A stretch of DNA of 64,000 bases, taken from assembly GCA_963854735.1 (NCBI GenBank), contig OY978097.1, positions 2,542,001 to 2,606,000 on the forward strand, in the 5' to 3' direction. Below, one piece after another: positions 1-11,938 of this stretch. The first letter of the stretch is position 1; every line of letters begins with the position of its first letter. The notes beneath the pieces are model-generated. The model was not told the DNA's origin, did not search any database, and saw only the letters and a list, made by a program, of their open reading frames with translations. Position numbers and translations under genes: made by a program. The DNA is from Marvania coccoides (taxonomy: Eukaryota > Chlorophyta > Trebouxiophyceae > Chlorellales > Chlorellaceae).

Positions 1-979
1 CGATGCCCACGCACCACTGCAGCCCCTGGGAGTAGGTGTACACCGTCTTTTGGCGCTCAATCATTTGACGGAGAATCATAGACCGCAGATTGCCACCACC
101 CATGAACTCCTGCACCAAGAACACCGTGCGCCACTCGGCCTCCTCGGAGGAGGTGTCCAGCGAGCCAAAGCCCACGAAATCGACAATGTGCCTGCATAGG
201 ACAAAAAAAAGGGCGAAGATTATGTCAGATATTGTATTTATTTTCTATAAAAAAAAAAAAAAAGGCGGCGGGGAAACTTGCTTGTGGCGCATCCTGTGCA
301 GCACGCGGACCTCCTCCAGGAAGTCCAGCACGTCTGTTCCGCACTCCATGACCTGGACCTTCAGAGTCTTGACGGCCACCAGCTGGGGCGACGGGAAAGG
401 GGCGGCCGCGGGGCCAGCGTACTCGGCAATTTCCACTTCTGCAGACGTGTAGTATAGGTGGTGTTCATAGGTTGGGGAGAGCATCAAATTGCACGTAAAA
501 ATGCCGAATGAGTAGGCACATACAGCTGACCGCCTGCATGGTATTTCAAGGAAAATCGTCTCCAACTCGCCTGCATACGCCCCCTGGCCCAGCGACTTGA
601 TATGCCGCAGCTCTTCGCCATCGATGTAGATGTCCCGCTCGTCTCTGCCGCACAGGTCGCGCAGATGCTGAATTCGATGTTTGTTCGTGATTGTCTCGCT
701 CACCTCACGGGATGTCCTCCAAAACTCGTCTCCAGGGGCTTTGCTCTTGCGATAGAGCGTGGCCATGGTCTGTCCTCGGCCATCCACAGAAGGTCGCGGG
801 AGAAAACCACCTCGTGTGCCGCTCTTTGCGCTCCCCGAGGAATCCCTGCTGGTGCCCTCGCTGCTGAGGACAGGTGGAACAACGGTCATAGGTGATCGGA
901 GAGAGAGGTTGTCGGTAGCGTCTTTGTCTATGGGGGCTGGCCCAGTGAGGAAGGGCGACGCGATTGATATTTTTCGCAT
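1..979 (-). CDS. Raf-like protein kinase, 3' part beyond left edge
   Basis: Protein kinase of the Raf/MAPKKK-like (tyrosine-kinase-like) class, cut by the window edge in the N-lobe. Exons on the minus strand are 979-571, 438-282 and 191 to the edge. A basic, Ser-rich N-terminal region of about 120 residues precedes the glycine loop (SLGQGAYAEVEIAEY, completed across the first splice). Next come the VAVK lysine, the helix-C FLEEV glutamate and HKHIVDFVGFGSL, and then the hinge-like VFLVQEFMGGGNLRSM. The insert between beta-4 and beta-5 and the GGGNLR motif are typical of plant and algal Raf-like kinases. Both introns have GC donors (GCGAGT at 570-565, GCAAGT at 281-276), and the kinase motifs read through only with these splices. 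The start ATG at 979 is the first in frame. The catalytic loop lies outside the window, so activity cannot be judged. Confidence 0.8.
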
Positions 980-1503
980 CTTTCGTGGGAGTCCCCAGCG
1001 GCGAGCTTTTTCAGTTGAAAATTTGAAAGTAACCTTTAAAGTATGAAACGACGAGAGTGGTACTTCGGCAATTAGCAGGGCCAGCGCGGCAGTCGAAAAA
1101 GAATGCGGGACACTACATGAAATTTACAAGAAGAATATACGCCATTAATGCCATGGAACGCCCGATTATAATAAAGAGTACATGCCGAGCTCGGAAGGGA
1201 GGCAATAAATATGCGCATTGGTGCGAGGTGTGGCTGGACAATCCTCCCACCATGGAGAATATTAATTAACCCATTAACCCATTAACCCATTAACCCATAT
1301 ACCAAGTTTCCAGTTTCAGGCGTCATTTTCTTATTTATTTTTAGAGAAGATATGGAGCTAGCCTGCGCCAATTTCGGATGCGGTGGCTATTCTTGCTCTC
1401 TAGAAGTAGTTGTAGCATCGCCAGCTAACCTTCGTACACCAAGCTTAACTATCCTCGGAGTACACTGGCTTCATTTTCAAGATTATTTCATTTACACGCG
1501 CAT
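980..1503. other. Intergenic stretch with a short tandem repeat
   Basis: This lies between the 3' end of the Maf gene and the 5' end of the kinase gene, both on the minus strand. It is AT-rich and has no supported coding region. The only structure seen is the 8-bp tandem repeat listed separately. Confidence 0.6.
1265..1298. repeat. Tandem repeat of ATTAACCC
   Basis: Four perfect copies of the 8-bp unit ATTAACCC plus two further bases. It is too short to be a telomere and is probably a simple microsatellite upstream of the kinase gene. Confidence 0.9.
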
Positions 1504-2329
1504 TTATGGACTGCTTCTCAACTCGAGGTCCCCATTTTCAATCATTCCCTTGAGCTCTTTGCACAGCTGGTGAATCGGCAAACCCATTACGTTAAAATAA
1601 CATCCATCGAGTTTTTTCACAAACACTGCAGCCCGGCCCTGAATGCCATAGGACCCCGCCTTGCCAAAGGGCTCCCCAGATGCCACGTAGGCATCAATTT
1701 CACTCCCCGACAGCTCATCAAACACTACAGTGGTTGAAGTAACAAAACTTTTCACCGCCCAGTCACTGCCCTTGCCAGATGTTGACGATGGTGGAGTCAG
1801 TAGTGCCACTCCAGTGTGCACCTCGTGTGTTCTCCCGCTGAGCAGCGCCAGCATGCGCTTGGCGTCATCAGCGTCTGTCGGTTTCTCCAGAATGTGGCTG
1901 CCACACTCGACCACGGTGTCGGCGCCGATGATCAAATGGGGGGGCGGGGAGGGGAGGTTGCGAGCGACGTCCAGGGCCTTGTGGGTGGCTGTGAGCTCGG
2001 CGTAGCGGCTGCCGGCGACTGAATCCTTTGGGAGGTCCTCTTCAAAGCTGCTGACAACTACCTGCGTTATTCTTTTTATTTTTTTAATAATGAATGTGCA
2101 AAGCAAATAAGCTGATAGAATTAACAGAATGGGGAAGAGGATATTGGGGGGGGGGGGGGAATTGAACGCCAGTGGCGATGAAAGTGAATTAAAGCGTTCT
2201 CGGAGAAAACAACGGGAAACCCACCTCAAATTTGATTCCAATTTGTGACAGTAGCTCTCTTCTCCGTGGAGAAGCAGAAGCAAGCACAATTTTCTTAGTG
2301 GCCAAATGAGGAATTCTATCAAGAATCAT
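1504..2329 (-). CDS. Maf/HAM1-like nucleotide pyrophosphatase
   Basis: Maf family nucleoside-triphosphate pyrophosphatase (related to human ASMTL), which hydrolyses non-canonical nucleotides to monophosphates. Exons are 2329-2225 and 2061-1504, giving 220 residues, normal for the family. The N-terminal KIVLASASPRRRELLSQIGI is the Maf signature (SxSPRR). Exon 2 continues with SRYAELTATHKA, IIGADTVVE (the catalytic-base region), the ILEKP motif, and the GRTHEVHTGVAL and GKAGSYGIQGRA motifs. The start ATG at 2329 is upstream of the longest single-exon reading and is required for the SASPRR motif. The intron (2224-2062) contains a 14-base G run. The gene is divergent from the GRIP protein gene across about 230 bp, suggesting a shared promoter region. 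Confidence 0.92.
2146..2159. repeat. Homopolymer G tract in Maf intron
   Basis: A run of 14 G on the plus strand inside the only intron of the Maf gene. Simple-sequence feature and a possible assembly weak point. Confidence 0.9.
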
Positions 2330-2557
2330 AGCTCGGGTTCCTGGTGGACGGGCAGGGCGCATGTTACGTCTGTTTATATATTATTTATTTTATACTTTTG
2401 TATTCTTTTCCAAAAACTTTTATTTATTGCAGCGAAAAACAACAATTTTTCTTCCTCCTTTTGTGCCCCCCATTTTCTCGCAGGAGAGCTGAATTGGAGT
2501 TTAGATTTTTAATTAATGCTGTGGATGGGTTGAGGCGAAATAAACGCACCCTTCAAA

Positions 2558-4846
2558 ATGGATTGGAGCACCTACAGCAAAAAATTAGACTTTAGCAAAG
2601 TTAAGAAGTTTCAAAACCAGCTGCAGGCATCTGTGCAGGACCTGAACACCAACTTCACCGATCAAGCACAGAGGTACATTAACGCCAAAGCACGCGTTAA
2701 AGTCAAGTCGACCACCGAGCATCGATCTCATCGATCCCCCTTTCGCTCGTGCAGATTGCGCAACCAGGTGGCGCAGCAGGTGGCCGCTACCGCCCAGACT
2801 GTTGCCACTAGTCCGTTACTCACCCAACCCCCCTCTTCTGACGCCCCTGGCCCCTCCCCTGGGCCCTCGCCCTCCAAGACCGATGGCGCCTTTGTTCGCC
2901 TCCCTGTGGAGAGTGCCAAGAAGCTGCGGTGGTACGACCAGCACGACGTGAAGATGCTCATCCAGCTGCACCTCCGTGAGAAGCACGAGCTGCACCAGGC
3001 CAACGCCGTGCTGCGAGAAGCGCTGCAGCGGGTGGCGGGCGGGTCCCAGCCCGAAATGGTGGCCTCTGTGCTGCACACGGTGGACACAATGCGCGCAGAG
3101 GAGGAGGCAATCAACGGTATATTGGTGCTGTCCGCCAGTGCGGAGGTGGAGCGGCTGCAGGAGGAGGTTTCCGACCTTTCAGCCGAGCTGCAAGCGGTGC
3201 AGGAGCGGCTGTCGGCAGGCATGGAGGCTGCCCCCCTTCCTGAGGTCCACACGCCGCGCACGGGGGCCGACGGCGAGGAGGTGGAAGCTACAGATGAGCA
3301 GGAAGGTGAGGTGCACGAGGGGTGTGCGTCCTGCGCGTCCCTGCGGTCGCAAATCGCAGCGATGAGTCGGGGGCAGGCAGAGGCGGTGGCTGCCAAAGAA
3401 TCGGCAGAGCGGCAGGCCGCCAAGGCGCGGGCAAAGTCCGTGGAGGTGCAGCAGGCCCAGATAGACGTGGTGAGGCTGGCGCAGGACGAGCGGCTGCAGG
3501 CTGAGTCGCGGTGTGAGGCCGCCGAAGCTAAGGCGACGGCGGAGACGAAAAAAGCTGAGAAACTGCAGCGCCAGGTGGACAGCCTGGCAGAGCTGGCCAG
3601 CGCGTCGTCTTCTACTGTAGCCAAGCTGGAGGCGGAGCTGGCGAACGAGCGCAGCAAGGGGGCAGCCCAGGCAACGGCAGATGCAGCGGCGGTGCGCAAG
3701 CGGACTATCGAACTGGAGGCTGCTGTGGCGTCCCTCACGCAGCAGCTCACAGCCTCCACTGCGCAGGTGGCCGCCCTGGAGACCCGTCTGGCAGCGTCAG
3801 AGGCTGCGGCGGCGCGCGCAGTGGCGGACGCTCGTGACATGGAGGCGGCAGCTTCCGAGTGCGACGGCTTGGCGGTGCGCTTAGCGGCAGCGGACGCTCG
3901 CCTAGCGGAATCCCGCGCCGCGCAGCTCACGGCCGGGTCTCTGCGGGAGATGCTGGACCAGAGCGAGTCCAGGAGAGTGGTTGCCGAAGAGGAGCTAATC
4001 ACCACAGCAAAACTGGCGTCGGAGCTTGAAGCGAAGCTCACGGAGGCCACCATGGCAGCGGAGCGGGCAGTGATTGAGGCGCAGGAGGCGGCGTTGAGGG
4101 CCACTGCGGCGTGGGAGGCTGTGGAAGAGGAGGTGGAGCGGCGGTGGGAGGATGCAGGCACCGATAAATCCCGGTGGCCCGCCAAGGCTCAAGATGAGCT
4201 CGAAGCGGTAGAGGCACGCGTGGCAGCGCTGATTTCGGCGCACAAGAACGCGCAGGAGAAGCTGAAGGAGGATCAGGCGGCGCTGGAGGCGGCCGATAAG
4301 CGGGCGGCGGCGGCGGAGCAAAAGGTGGCCAACGCAGACGGCGCAGTGGAGCGAGTGGCGCGGTCGGCGGAGCAGCGGGAGAGGCGGCTGGAGGCGGCTG
4401 CTCTGGCGGCGGCGCGGCAGGTGGATGAGTTCAGGGCGGCATTGGCGAAGATGGAGCGTGAGAGGGACCGTCTGGTGGAAGAGAAGAAAGTTTGGGACTC
4501 TGCTGCAGCGTCATTCACAGGGATGAAGCGCCGTGTGGGCGGGGGCAGCATCAGCGACGGCTTGGAGGCGACCTCCAGCAATGGCAGCGAGGTGCCAGCT
4601 GCGGGGCCGCCGGTGCCGCACTCAGGCACTGTGCCGCGCAAAGAAGGGATGGACGCCACCGACATAGTTTACCTGAAGAACGTGCTGATGAAGTTCTTGC
4701 TGGCCCACATGGAGGGGAGGCATCAGGAGTGCGATGTGCTGCTGCCTGCGCTGGCAGCAGTGCTGCGAGCCACGCCGCCAGAGTTCCAGAAGCTGAGGGG
4801 GCTGCACGCCGGGTCGCATGCCGTCCTTGGGTGGCTCACCGGCTAA
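2558..4846 (+). CDS. GRIP-domain coiled-coil protein (golgin-like)
   Basis: Probable trans-Golgi golgin. Exons 2558-2673 and 2755-4846 give 735 residues. The centre, roughly residues 100-640, is almost continuous Ala/Glu/Lys/Arg/Gln heptad coiled coil. A flexible Pro/Ser stretch follows the first 60 residues. Near the C-terminus, the segment beginning DIVYLKNVLMKFLLAHMEGR and ending in LLPALAAVLRATPPEFQKL matches the GRIP fold, including the tyrosine that binds Arl1-GTP in other golgins. The 81-nt intron is divisible by three and stop-free, so an unspliced 762-residue form is also possible. The splice is preferred because it has clean GTACAT/GTGCAG ends and removes a basic Ser/His-rich segment unlike its surroundings. 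The family role is vesicle tethering at the Golgi; the target vesicle cannot be deduced. Confidence 0.82.
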   Translation: MDWSTYSKKLDFSKVKKFQNQLQASVQDLNTNFTDQAQRYINAKARVKVKSTTEHRSHRSPFRSCRLRNQVAQQVAATAQTVATSPLLTQPPSSDAPGPSPGPSPSKTDGAFVRLPVESAKKLRWYDQHDVKMLIQLHLREKHELHQANAVLREALQRVAGGSQPEMVASVLHTVDTMRAEEEAINGILVLSASAEVERLQEEVSDLSAELQAVQERLSAGMEAAPLPEVHTPRTGADGEEVEATDEQEGEVHEGCASCASLRSQIAAMSRGQAEAVAAKESAERQAAKARAKSVEVQQAQIDVVRLAQDERLQAESRCEAAEAKATAETKKAEKLQRQVDSLAELASASSSTVAKLEAELANERSKGAAQATADAAAVRKRTIELEAAVASLTQQLTASTAQVAALETRLAASEAAAARAVADARDMEAAASECDGLAVRLAAADARLAESRAAQLTAGSLREMLDQSESRRVVAEEELITTAKLASELEAKLTEATMAAERAVIEAQEAALRATAAWEAVEEEVERRWEDAGTDKSRWPAKAQDELEAVEARVAALISAHKNAQEKLKEDQAALEAADKRAAAAEQKVANADGAVERVARSAEQRERRLEAAALAAARQVDEFRAALAKMERERDRLVEEKKVWDSAAASFTGMKRRVGGGSISDGLEATSSNGSEVPAAGPPVPHSGTVPRKEGMDATDIVYLKNVLMKFLLAHMEGRHQECDVLLPALAAVLRATPPEFQKLRGLHAGSHAVLGWLTG

Positions 4847-5056
4847 GCAATTACCTCTTCTTGCAAATTCTTTACTGTATTGGCTACTGCTGCATTTGTA
4901 AATTATTTCGCCCCCCTTGAACAGTCTAACTCCCAATTTTTCATTATAATGCTCTACACTACAAGTCAATTTAATAAGAGAGACTCCCGATATAATGCGT
5001 CACTATTGACTTTGTATTTAAAGTTCGAGTTGTAGTTATAACAGAGGTATGCATAT

Positions 5057-8000
5057 TCAATGACGAGAGTGCTTGCGCTTGCGGCCTTCTCGTTCATGCC
5101 GCCCCTCTTTGCCTTTATCCCGCCCCCGCTCCTCAGAACGGCCACGCTTCTCACCCCGCCCGCCCCCGCTACCGCCGCCCTCCGGCTCAGCCTTTGCGGC
5201 AGAGCCTCCCAGGCGACCACGCATTCGATCCGAGAGGACTGCAACTCCACCGCCGCCGCCGTTGCCAGCATCGCCGCCTTCACCGCGGCTCCGCGGGCGT
5301 TCCCTATCCCTCCCTCTCTCCTTTTTGTCTTTCTTACTGCGCTTGCCAGCGTTTCTCCTCTTTGCGCCGCCACCGCCTCGCTCGTGGTCATCAGCGTCAG
5401 GCTGCTGCTGCTTCCGCTCGAATCCCCTTTCGTCACCACCGCCAGCATCGCCAGCGTCCTCAACGCCGCCACGCCGCTTCTCCGACGACTCGGGCCTCTT
5501 CTCTCTCTCTGCCCGCTTTGCAGCGTCCTGCTGCTGCGGCGGCGGCGGCTCCTCCCGGTCGCTGCGCCGCCGCTCCCTCGGCTGCTCACGCTCCTCTTTA
5601 GCGCCACCAGAGGGCGGGCGCGCGTCCTCAGAAGACCGCCGGCGTCGCCCAACAGACCGAGAGTCCTTCTCCCGCTCTTTCTCAGCAGTGGTGGCAGCAT
5701 CGCGGCCCTCCTCGCCCGCACCCCGCTCCTTGCGATCAGAGCGTGGGGTAGCGGAGATTCCACCGCCACGGGAGGACTCGGGAGCAGCAGGCTGGTCGTC
5801 GCGCCTGCTGCTGCGCTCCTCTTTCCTGGGGCGCTTGCTGTCTCGCTCAAGCTCCTTCTCAACAGCAGTTGCTGGCGGTAAATCCTCGCGGCTGCGGCGC
5901 AATCCGCCGCCGCCTTCCTTGCGCTGCTCCCTCTCGCGCAGGCGCTCCCGCACGCGCTCTTGGTCCCTCTCCCGTTCCCCGACTCGGTCGCTACTGCCGG
6001 GGGCGCTGCCGCCGCTGCCAGGCTGGAACTCCGCGGCGTCCGCGCGCAGGGTGCCCCTGCCGCGCACGCGAGGCCCCTCCCTGGGCACCGCAGCGCTCTC
6101 ACTGGGCAGCTCACTGGTTGAGCGTGGTGCCCGGGGCGGAGGCGCCTCTCTGCCGCTGCCGGCATCCCTGCCACCGCCGCCGCCGCCGCGCTCGGATCGT
6201 TCAGGGCGTTCGTCACGATCGCGGCCACGTCCGCCATGGCCACGATCACCGCCGCCGCCGCCAGCCGGCTTGTCGTCCTTTGCCGCCGCCTGCTGGTCTT
6301 TAGACGCCCCTACTGCGGTTTCCGTGCCACTGCGGTCGCGTTCCTCTGCTTTGCGCGCATCCCCGCGCCGCTGCGGCTCGTCTTTCCTGCTCTTTTCCTT
6401 GTCATCATCCCGTCGCCGCTGATCAGCTTTGCCCAGCTCCGCCTTGCGCTCCTCCTCCCGCGAACCGCCGCGCTCCCTCTTGTCCCCGCTGCGCTCATCC
6501 TTGCGCACGTCATCCCTGCGGCCAGACCTACGCAGGTCCACTCCACGCCCCTTCCCTTCATCTTTATCAGTTCCTCCGCTCCTGTCCCGCACTTTCTCCC
6601 GAGCGTCGTCTTTGCCGCGCAGCTCCTCCTTCACTCTGTCCCCATGCGCCCCCCGCTCCTTTCCAGCCTCCTTTTCCCCCTCCCCAGCCTGCGACCGCCT
6701 GGGCCGCTTCTTGGGGGGAGGCTTTCCAGCAAACTCCGCCCTTGTGGCGACCAGCTGGCGGTTCTTGTCGCGCCCCGCCATCTCGAGCGCGGTGCAGTAC
6801 ATGCGGGCCAGGATCTTGAGGTCCTCGCGGGGGTCGGTGTCGCGGATGGGGCTCAGCACGCGCAGCAGGTCGGCAGCGTCCTCTTTGGTGGCTGGGTAGA
6901 TTCGCACCTGCAACAGAAAGAAAGAAATGTGAAAAAATAAATATTAATATATTATTGTGAGAGTATTGAAGAGAAAACAATCAGCTTTAAGCAAGCAATT
7001 TAATATATACACTCTGATTAAAGCGGGACACAAAGCAAACACTTCAAGTTTCTCTTTCATAAGCGATCAACTCACCATGCGGTTGAGAGCCAGCAGGGCG
7101 TTCTTCATCTGCATGTAGTCTGCCGACCCCAGGCACATGCAGAACACGTCCTGCGTGAACTTGCGGTGCCAGTTTGCCGACAGCTTCACAAACTCGGAGT
7201 GCGTCACAGCCTCCAGCTTGCCGCCCTTGTAGTTGCGGAAGGCCTCAGAGGACGTGCACTCCTTGGCATAGGTTTCGGGCGAACGCCACCGCGCCACCAG
7301 GGCCAGCAGCTCCACGAAAAATATTCCGACGTTGGTGGCTTCACGGGGGGTGGAACAGCGCACCAAGTAGCCCAGTTCTTTGAATAGACGGTCCATCACG
7401 GGCAGCAGGCGGAACCCAGGGGGCCCCAGGGGGTGCGCCTTGCGCAGGAAGCGCGCGCAATAGACGGCGTCGGTGGGAGAATTGAGGACGCGGGGAAGGA
7501 TGCAAAACTGCACGAACTCGCGGGTAGTGGCGGCCTCCGCCTCGGGCGTGTCGCCCGTGACCCTGCGCAGCGAAGAAAGGGCGTCAATGAAGGGTGGTTG
7601 GATGAAAAAAGATTCGTGTTAAACAAATGAACAAGTGAAGGTGGGAGTGACAAGAAATTTATCCTAAAAAAATTAAAGAAGATATTTAAAAAGGTAGCAG
7701 CAACTTTCACTATATGCTATGTATTAAAATTGTGGAACCAGCTTAAAATAAAAAATGCTTACCACGCTCCAGCGGTGGCCCTCAGGCGGGCATTCACGGC
7801 AGCAGCAGCAGCCCGCTGCTCCTCCAAGTCCTTGGGCAGCTTCACAGCCACCGCCTCCAGCCGCTCCAACTCCCACTTCAGCGCCTCGGTGTCCACGCTG
7901 GCCGGAGGGGGCGGTGGCGGCGGCGGCGGAGCGCCGTAGCCGCCATATCCGCCCTGTCGGAACATTCCAGAGCCGTAGCCGCGCTGCGACTCGCGTCGTA

Positions 8001-11000
8001 CCGTCTCCAAATCCTCTCGAGCCGCCCTGACGGCGCTGCGCACCTGCGCGAGCGTCGTTTCGTAGCACGCCGACGGCACGTCCAAATCGTACAAAGACAG
8101 CGCCCAAAAGGTGAGGAACAGCGTCTGAGACATTCCCTTGAACCCCCCTTCTGGAATGACAGCCGTAGCCTGGTCCACCAGGGCTTCCCAATCGGGCCCA
8201 CCGCCAATGGAAGGGTCCCCGGCGACTGCCGCCGCCGCTGCACCGCTGCCGCCGCCAGCATTGGGGCTGAGGGCGCCCTCTTCCTCTTCCGACACCTCGC
8301 CGTCCTCCACGTCCACGTCCATCACGGCAAGGGGCACAGCCCCCTCAGACAGCTCCCCCTCTTCGCTATCATCACCTTTGGTGGTGGTCGGAGCGGCAAC
8401 AGCTGCAACTGCACGGGACGGCGCAGGAACGGGCGCCTCCTTTTCCTTGCTTTCACCCGCCGTAGTTCCTTCCACGGTAACGCCACCCTCACCCTCACCA
8501 GCAGGCACTTCTCCAGCTTCGGCGATGGTTCCCTCGCCGGTAGCTGGGGCGTCCGCGGGCGTGGGCTCTGGGAGGGGGGCTGCAGGGGGGAGGATGCCCC
8601 GGATGAGCGGCCTGTGCAGCTCAAATATTATCTCCGGGTCCACACGGTATTCCAGCGCTAAGTCTTTGATGCTGGGCAGCATGGCAGCGTAGGTCTGGAG
8701 CGGCAGGGCCCGCCGCAGAAATTCTGCGTACTGCACGGTGACCTCCTGACACCGGTCGTACAGCTCTGCCACCAGCTTAAGGTGCGAGGTGGAGGGCTGC
8801 AGCGTGATGAGCTTGCGCTGCTGCGCCAGCAGCACCAGCAGCGGCATCGCCAGCTGCTGCTCCTCCGGGCCCACCGTCAGCGCGCGCAGCAGCCGCTGCG
8901 TGCCGCGTGCCAGCGCCCGCTCGTTGGCGTCCTTCTTCTCCACCGCAACGGTGGCAGCCACCAGCGCTTGGCTGCCCGCCAGAGCGTCCAGCTGGCTGTC
9001 GCTGATGTCAAACACGGGGGACACCCCAGTCATTGTGGCCACCATTTCCTTCAGCAGCAGCAGATCCAGCGACTCGCAGCTCTTCAACTGGTTTGCTACG
9101 TACTGAGCCAGGGCAGTAACCTCCACGGCGTCGTGCTTGCGCGCCAGAACGCCCGAGAAGGCCGCCAGCCACTGGAACCACTCCTCCAGGTTGTGGCCGT
9201 CCTGCTTGAGCTTCTTGCGGTTGCGGGTGAGCTGGCGCAGGATGGCAAATGTGAAGACGTCGAAGAAGTAGGGGGTGAGGTACTTGAGGGCCTCGGAGAT
9301 GGAGGCCACCATGCCTGGCATGCCCATGACCTACAGAATTGTGGGAGAAGAAGGAATAAAGCATACTAGTCATGGCAAATTCTCAGGGGGGTTTATGGTG
9401 CCATTAATAACACTTAATTTGTTCAAGAGAGAAAAATTGGGGGGAAACAACCCTGTTGAGGCTGCACTCGGTGTCAAACTGATGCACGTGTCATTTCTCA
9501 CCTGGCGCAGCAGTTGGTCGGCGACAGCCAGAGGCACAGCGTGCGCAATTTTGGCCAGCTGGCGTCCCAGCGGGCGCATCACCCGTCTGGCCTCCTCGCG
9601 GTTGGCAGGCGCGGTGACTCGGCGTAGAATGCGCCGCACCTCGGTCTCAGCCAGCATGCTGGCAGCGCCCAGCAGCGGGGCGGAGGCCGCCTGCCCCGCC
9701 AGATCGCTGTACAGGCAGAAGCGCTGGGTGTAGGGCAGCTTAGACAGCGCAGCCCATGCCTCCCCGCAGTGAGCAGGGCAGCCGGGGACGAGGGCCATCG
9801 CCGGCAGAACGTGGGCTCCCAAAACCTCAACCGCAGCTTCCCAGCGCGTGTCCCCAGGGGCAGCAGCCTCTAGTACCGCCGCAGCGACCCTGGTGACCTT
9901 TGTCAGCGTGCGCATGTCATGGTACAGGTGGTGGCCGATGATTCGCAGCAGCTGCATGGTGCGCTCGGGGATGGCGATTAAAGCCGCTTCCTCGGGGCTT
10001 CCGCGGGGGGCCGCCCCCGTGTACGCCGCCTGCACGCCACCCGGGTACAGTCGCGCATATTCAGGCGCCAAAGCCTCCGCCAGCAGCGCGCAAAGCGCGG
10101 TGCCAACGTTGGGCAGTACCGCCACGTCACGCACGCCCAGCGCCGCCAGCCACTTGATGAGCCGCAAAGCCGGGTCCCAGGCGCCCACCCGCAGCAGCGC
10201 GGCGAGCAGCTCTCCGCGCTGGGAGAGGACACCGTCGCCAGCGGTCACCAAATGCACCGCAAACTGCTTAGCATCTAGGTCCATATCCGCCGCAGACTGC
10301 CCTGCGCGGCGCTGCTGGGTGGGCTGCGCCGCGTCCGCGCCCTCTGTTTTCGTTCCAGATGTAAGAGAGACAATGCCGATGCGCTTCACCGCTGCCTCCA
10401 AGTCTGCTTGGCCCTGCTTCCATGCAGCTGCAATCCCCTCGCCCTTAGGGCTCAAGTGTGCCAGCAGCGCCTCCAGGGTGACGTGACCCGCACCAATGAG
10501 CTTGGCAGCGACGGTGTACAGCCCCTGCGGCAGGGCGCCGCTTCGAGAAAAGCGAAATCCCAGGATTTGCGAGAGGGATTCGGTGCCGAAGGTGGCAGCC
10601 AGCTGCAGGAAGGCGTTATTGGAAGGCTGAGCTGTAAAGGTGTCCAGCACCAGGCTGCAGATGCGGTTCGGATCCAAGGCAAAGTAGCCGATGAGAGATC
10701 GGTTTTCCGCCAACTGCGAAATGAAGAAAGAAAATTGAATTCAGATGGATGTGACAGAAGATGACCGGGATTATATGGAATATGAGAGGCGGGAAGGTTG
10801 AAAGAATAAATATCTACGAAGAAGACAATAATTGACCCCCGCCCCACAAAAAACAATAGCACACCGTAGCACCCAGGCCGTCAGTGGTCAGCGCCCCAGA
10901 GCCCGCTTGCGACAGCAGCGTGACCAGCTTGGCGTACCCCTCGCTCTCCTCCCTCAGAAGGTTGAATTTTCGCTGCGTGAACACAGCTCGAGTGTTGACC

Positions 11001-11493
11001 TGGATCTCCCGCCGCCGAAACACCTTGTCGTAGCTTGGGACCAGCTCCACCGCCTGCAAAAACTCTCCCTCACCCGTCTCCATCAGAACGCGCTTCGAAA
11101 CCACGCCCCCGTCCATTAATTTCTTCGCCAGCGATGCCACCCGGGTTTTCGACTCTCTGGGGCTGGCCTCGCACTCAACCCAAGCGCACCACAGGGCGTC
11201 TGCGAGGGCGGAATCCGTGGCGGGAGAAGGTTCCAGCCCCACCAGCTTGGCGGCGGCAAGTCCCTTGGCAGGGAGCAGCCAGTTGGCACGAGCGGCACGG
11301 ACAAGCTCCAAAGCCGCGTCTGCTGGAGGCAGCGTCGCACTGGAAGGCTTCGCATCCTGCAAGCATGGCTGAACACGATTGATTTGCACGTTTGTGGGGT
11401 TATTGGGCTTCGAATTTGGTGCCGCACCTCGTCTTTATTGATGGAATGGCACACGTCTTTGGTAAAAATGACGGCACAGTCTACGAAATCCAT
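5057..11493 (-). CDS. THO2: THO complex subunit 2 (THO2/THOC2)
   Basis: Scaffold of the nuclear THO/TREX complex, which couples transcription to mRNA export. Six exons: 11493-11428, 11356-10865, 10713-9502, 9330-7763, 7562-7076 and 6907-5057, all closing in frame to 1,891 residues. Family landmarks are LIGYFALDPNRICSLVLDTF followed by ILGFRFSRSG in exon 3, then ALKYLTPYFFDV, QYVANQLKSCESLDLLLLKE and LVAELYDRCQE in exon 4, and DAVYCARFLRK and RWRSPETYAKEC in exon 5. The tail from about residue 1340 is low-complexity Arg/Glu/Lys/Asp/Gly, as in other THOC2 proteins. An Asp/Glu/Pro/Ala-rich insert with a polyproline run lies near residues 840-1060. The long plus-strand reading frames opposite the last exon are composition artefacts. 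The first exon codes only 22 residues, so the start is somewhat less certain than the rest. Confidence 0.95.
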
Positions 11494-11938
11494 TTTGATT
11501 GGACAAAAGTCACGATCTAGTAGCGACGCGCATTGTGTTCTTGCAAAATTTTGTTTTTAATCATCCGAAATGCGCTTCAGGTGAATGATCACTGTGTTCA
11601 GCAGCTAAATCATTCATATGCACTATTTATAGAATTTAGAATTTTTGTTTTATGCTGGGAGGGACGTTTGATGAGTGAACAAGCAAATACATTTTTTTCA
11701 AAAAGACCGCCTCCATTTTGCTTTTCCAGGCAGCCCCATCATTGATTTTGGTTAATTAACGCATACTTGGTATGTTGTCTATCGACTGCCAGACGAAGGT
11801 TCCCAATAATAAGTGAAATCTTGTTCATTTTTTAGACCAAATCATTTCGGCACTCGTTTGTGGCGATGCTGCAATTCTAATCTAAGTAAAACACAATTCG
11901 TGATCGGCGTGTTTTGATCATTGAAAAATAGAAGCATC
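11494..11938. other. Divergent intergenic region THO2 / HlyIII-like
   Basis: AT-rich spacer between two head-to-head genes, probably holding both promoters. I see no defined motif beyond scattered TATA-like AT stretches. Confidence 0.5.

Noticed and set aside
1265..1298. Interstitial telomere repeat
   Set aside because: ATTAACCC differs from known green-algal telomere units, and only four copies are present.
2728..4185. 485-codon minus-strand open frame opposite the GRIP protein
   Set aside because: Antisense of GC-rich Ala/Glu coiled-coil codons; no domain, Ser/Ala-rich shadow.
5073..6422. 449-codon plus-strand open frame opposite THO2
   Set aside because: Ser/Arg/Pro-rich mirror of the charged THO2 tail, with no splice support; a composition artefact.
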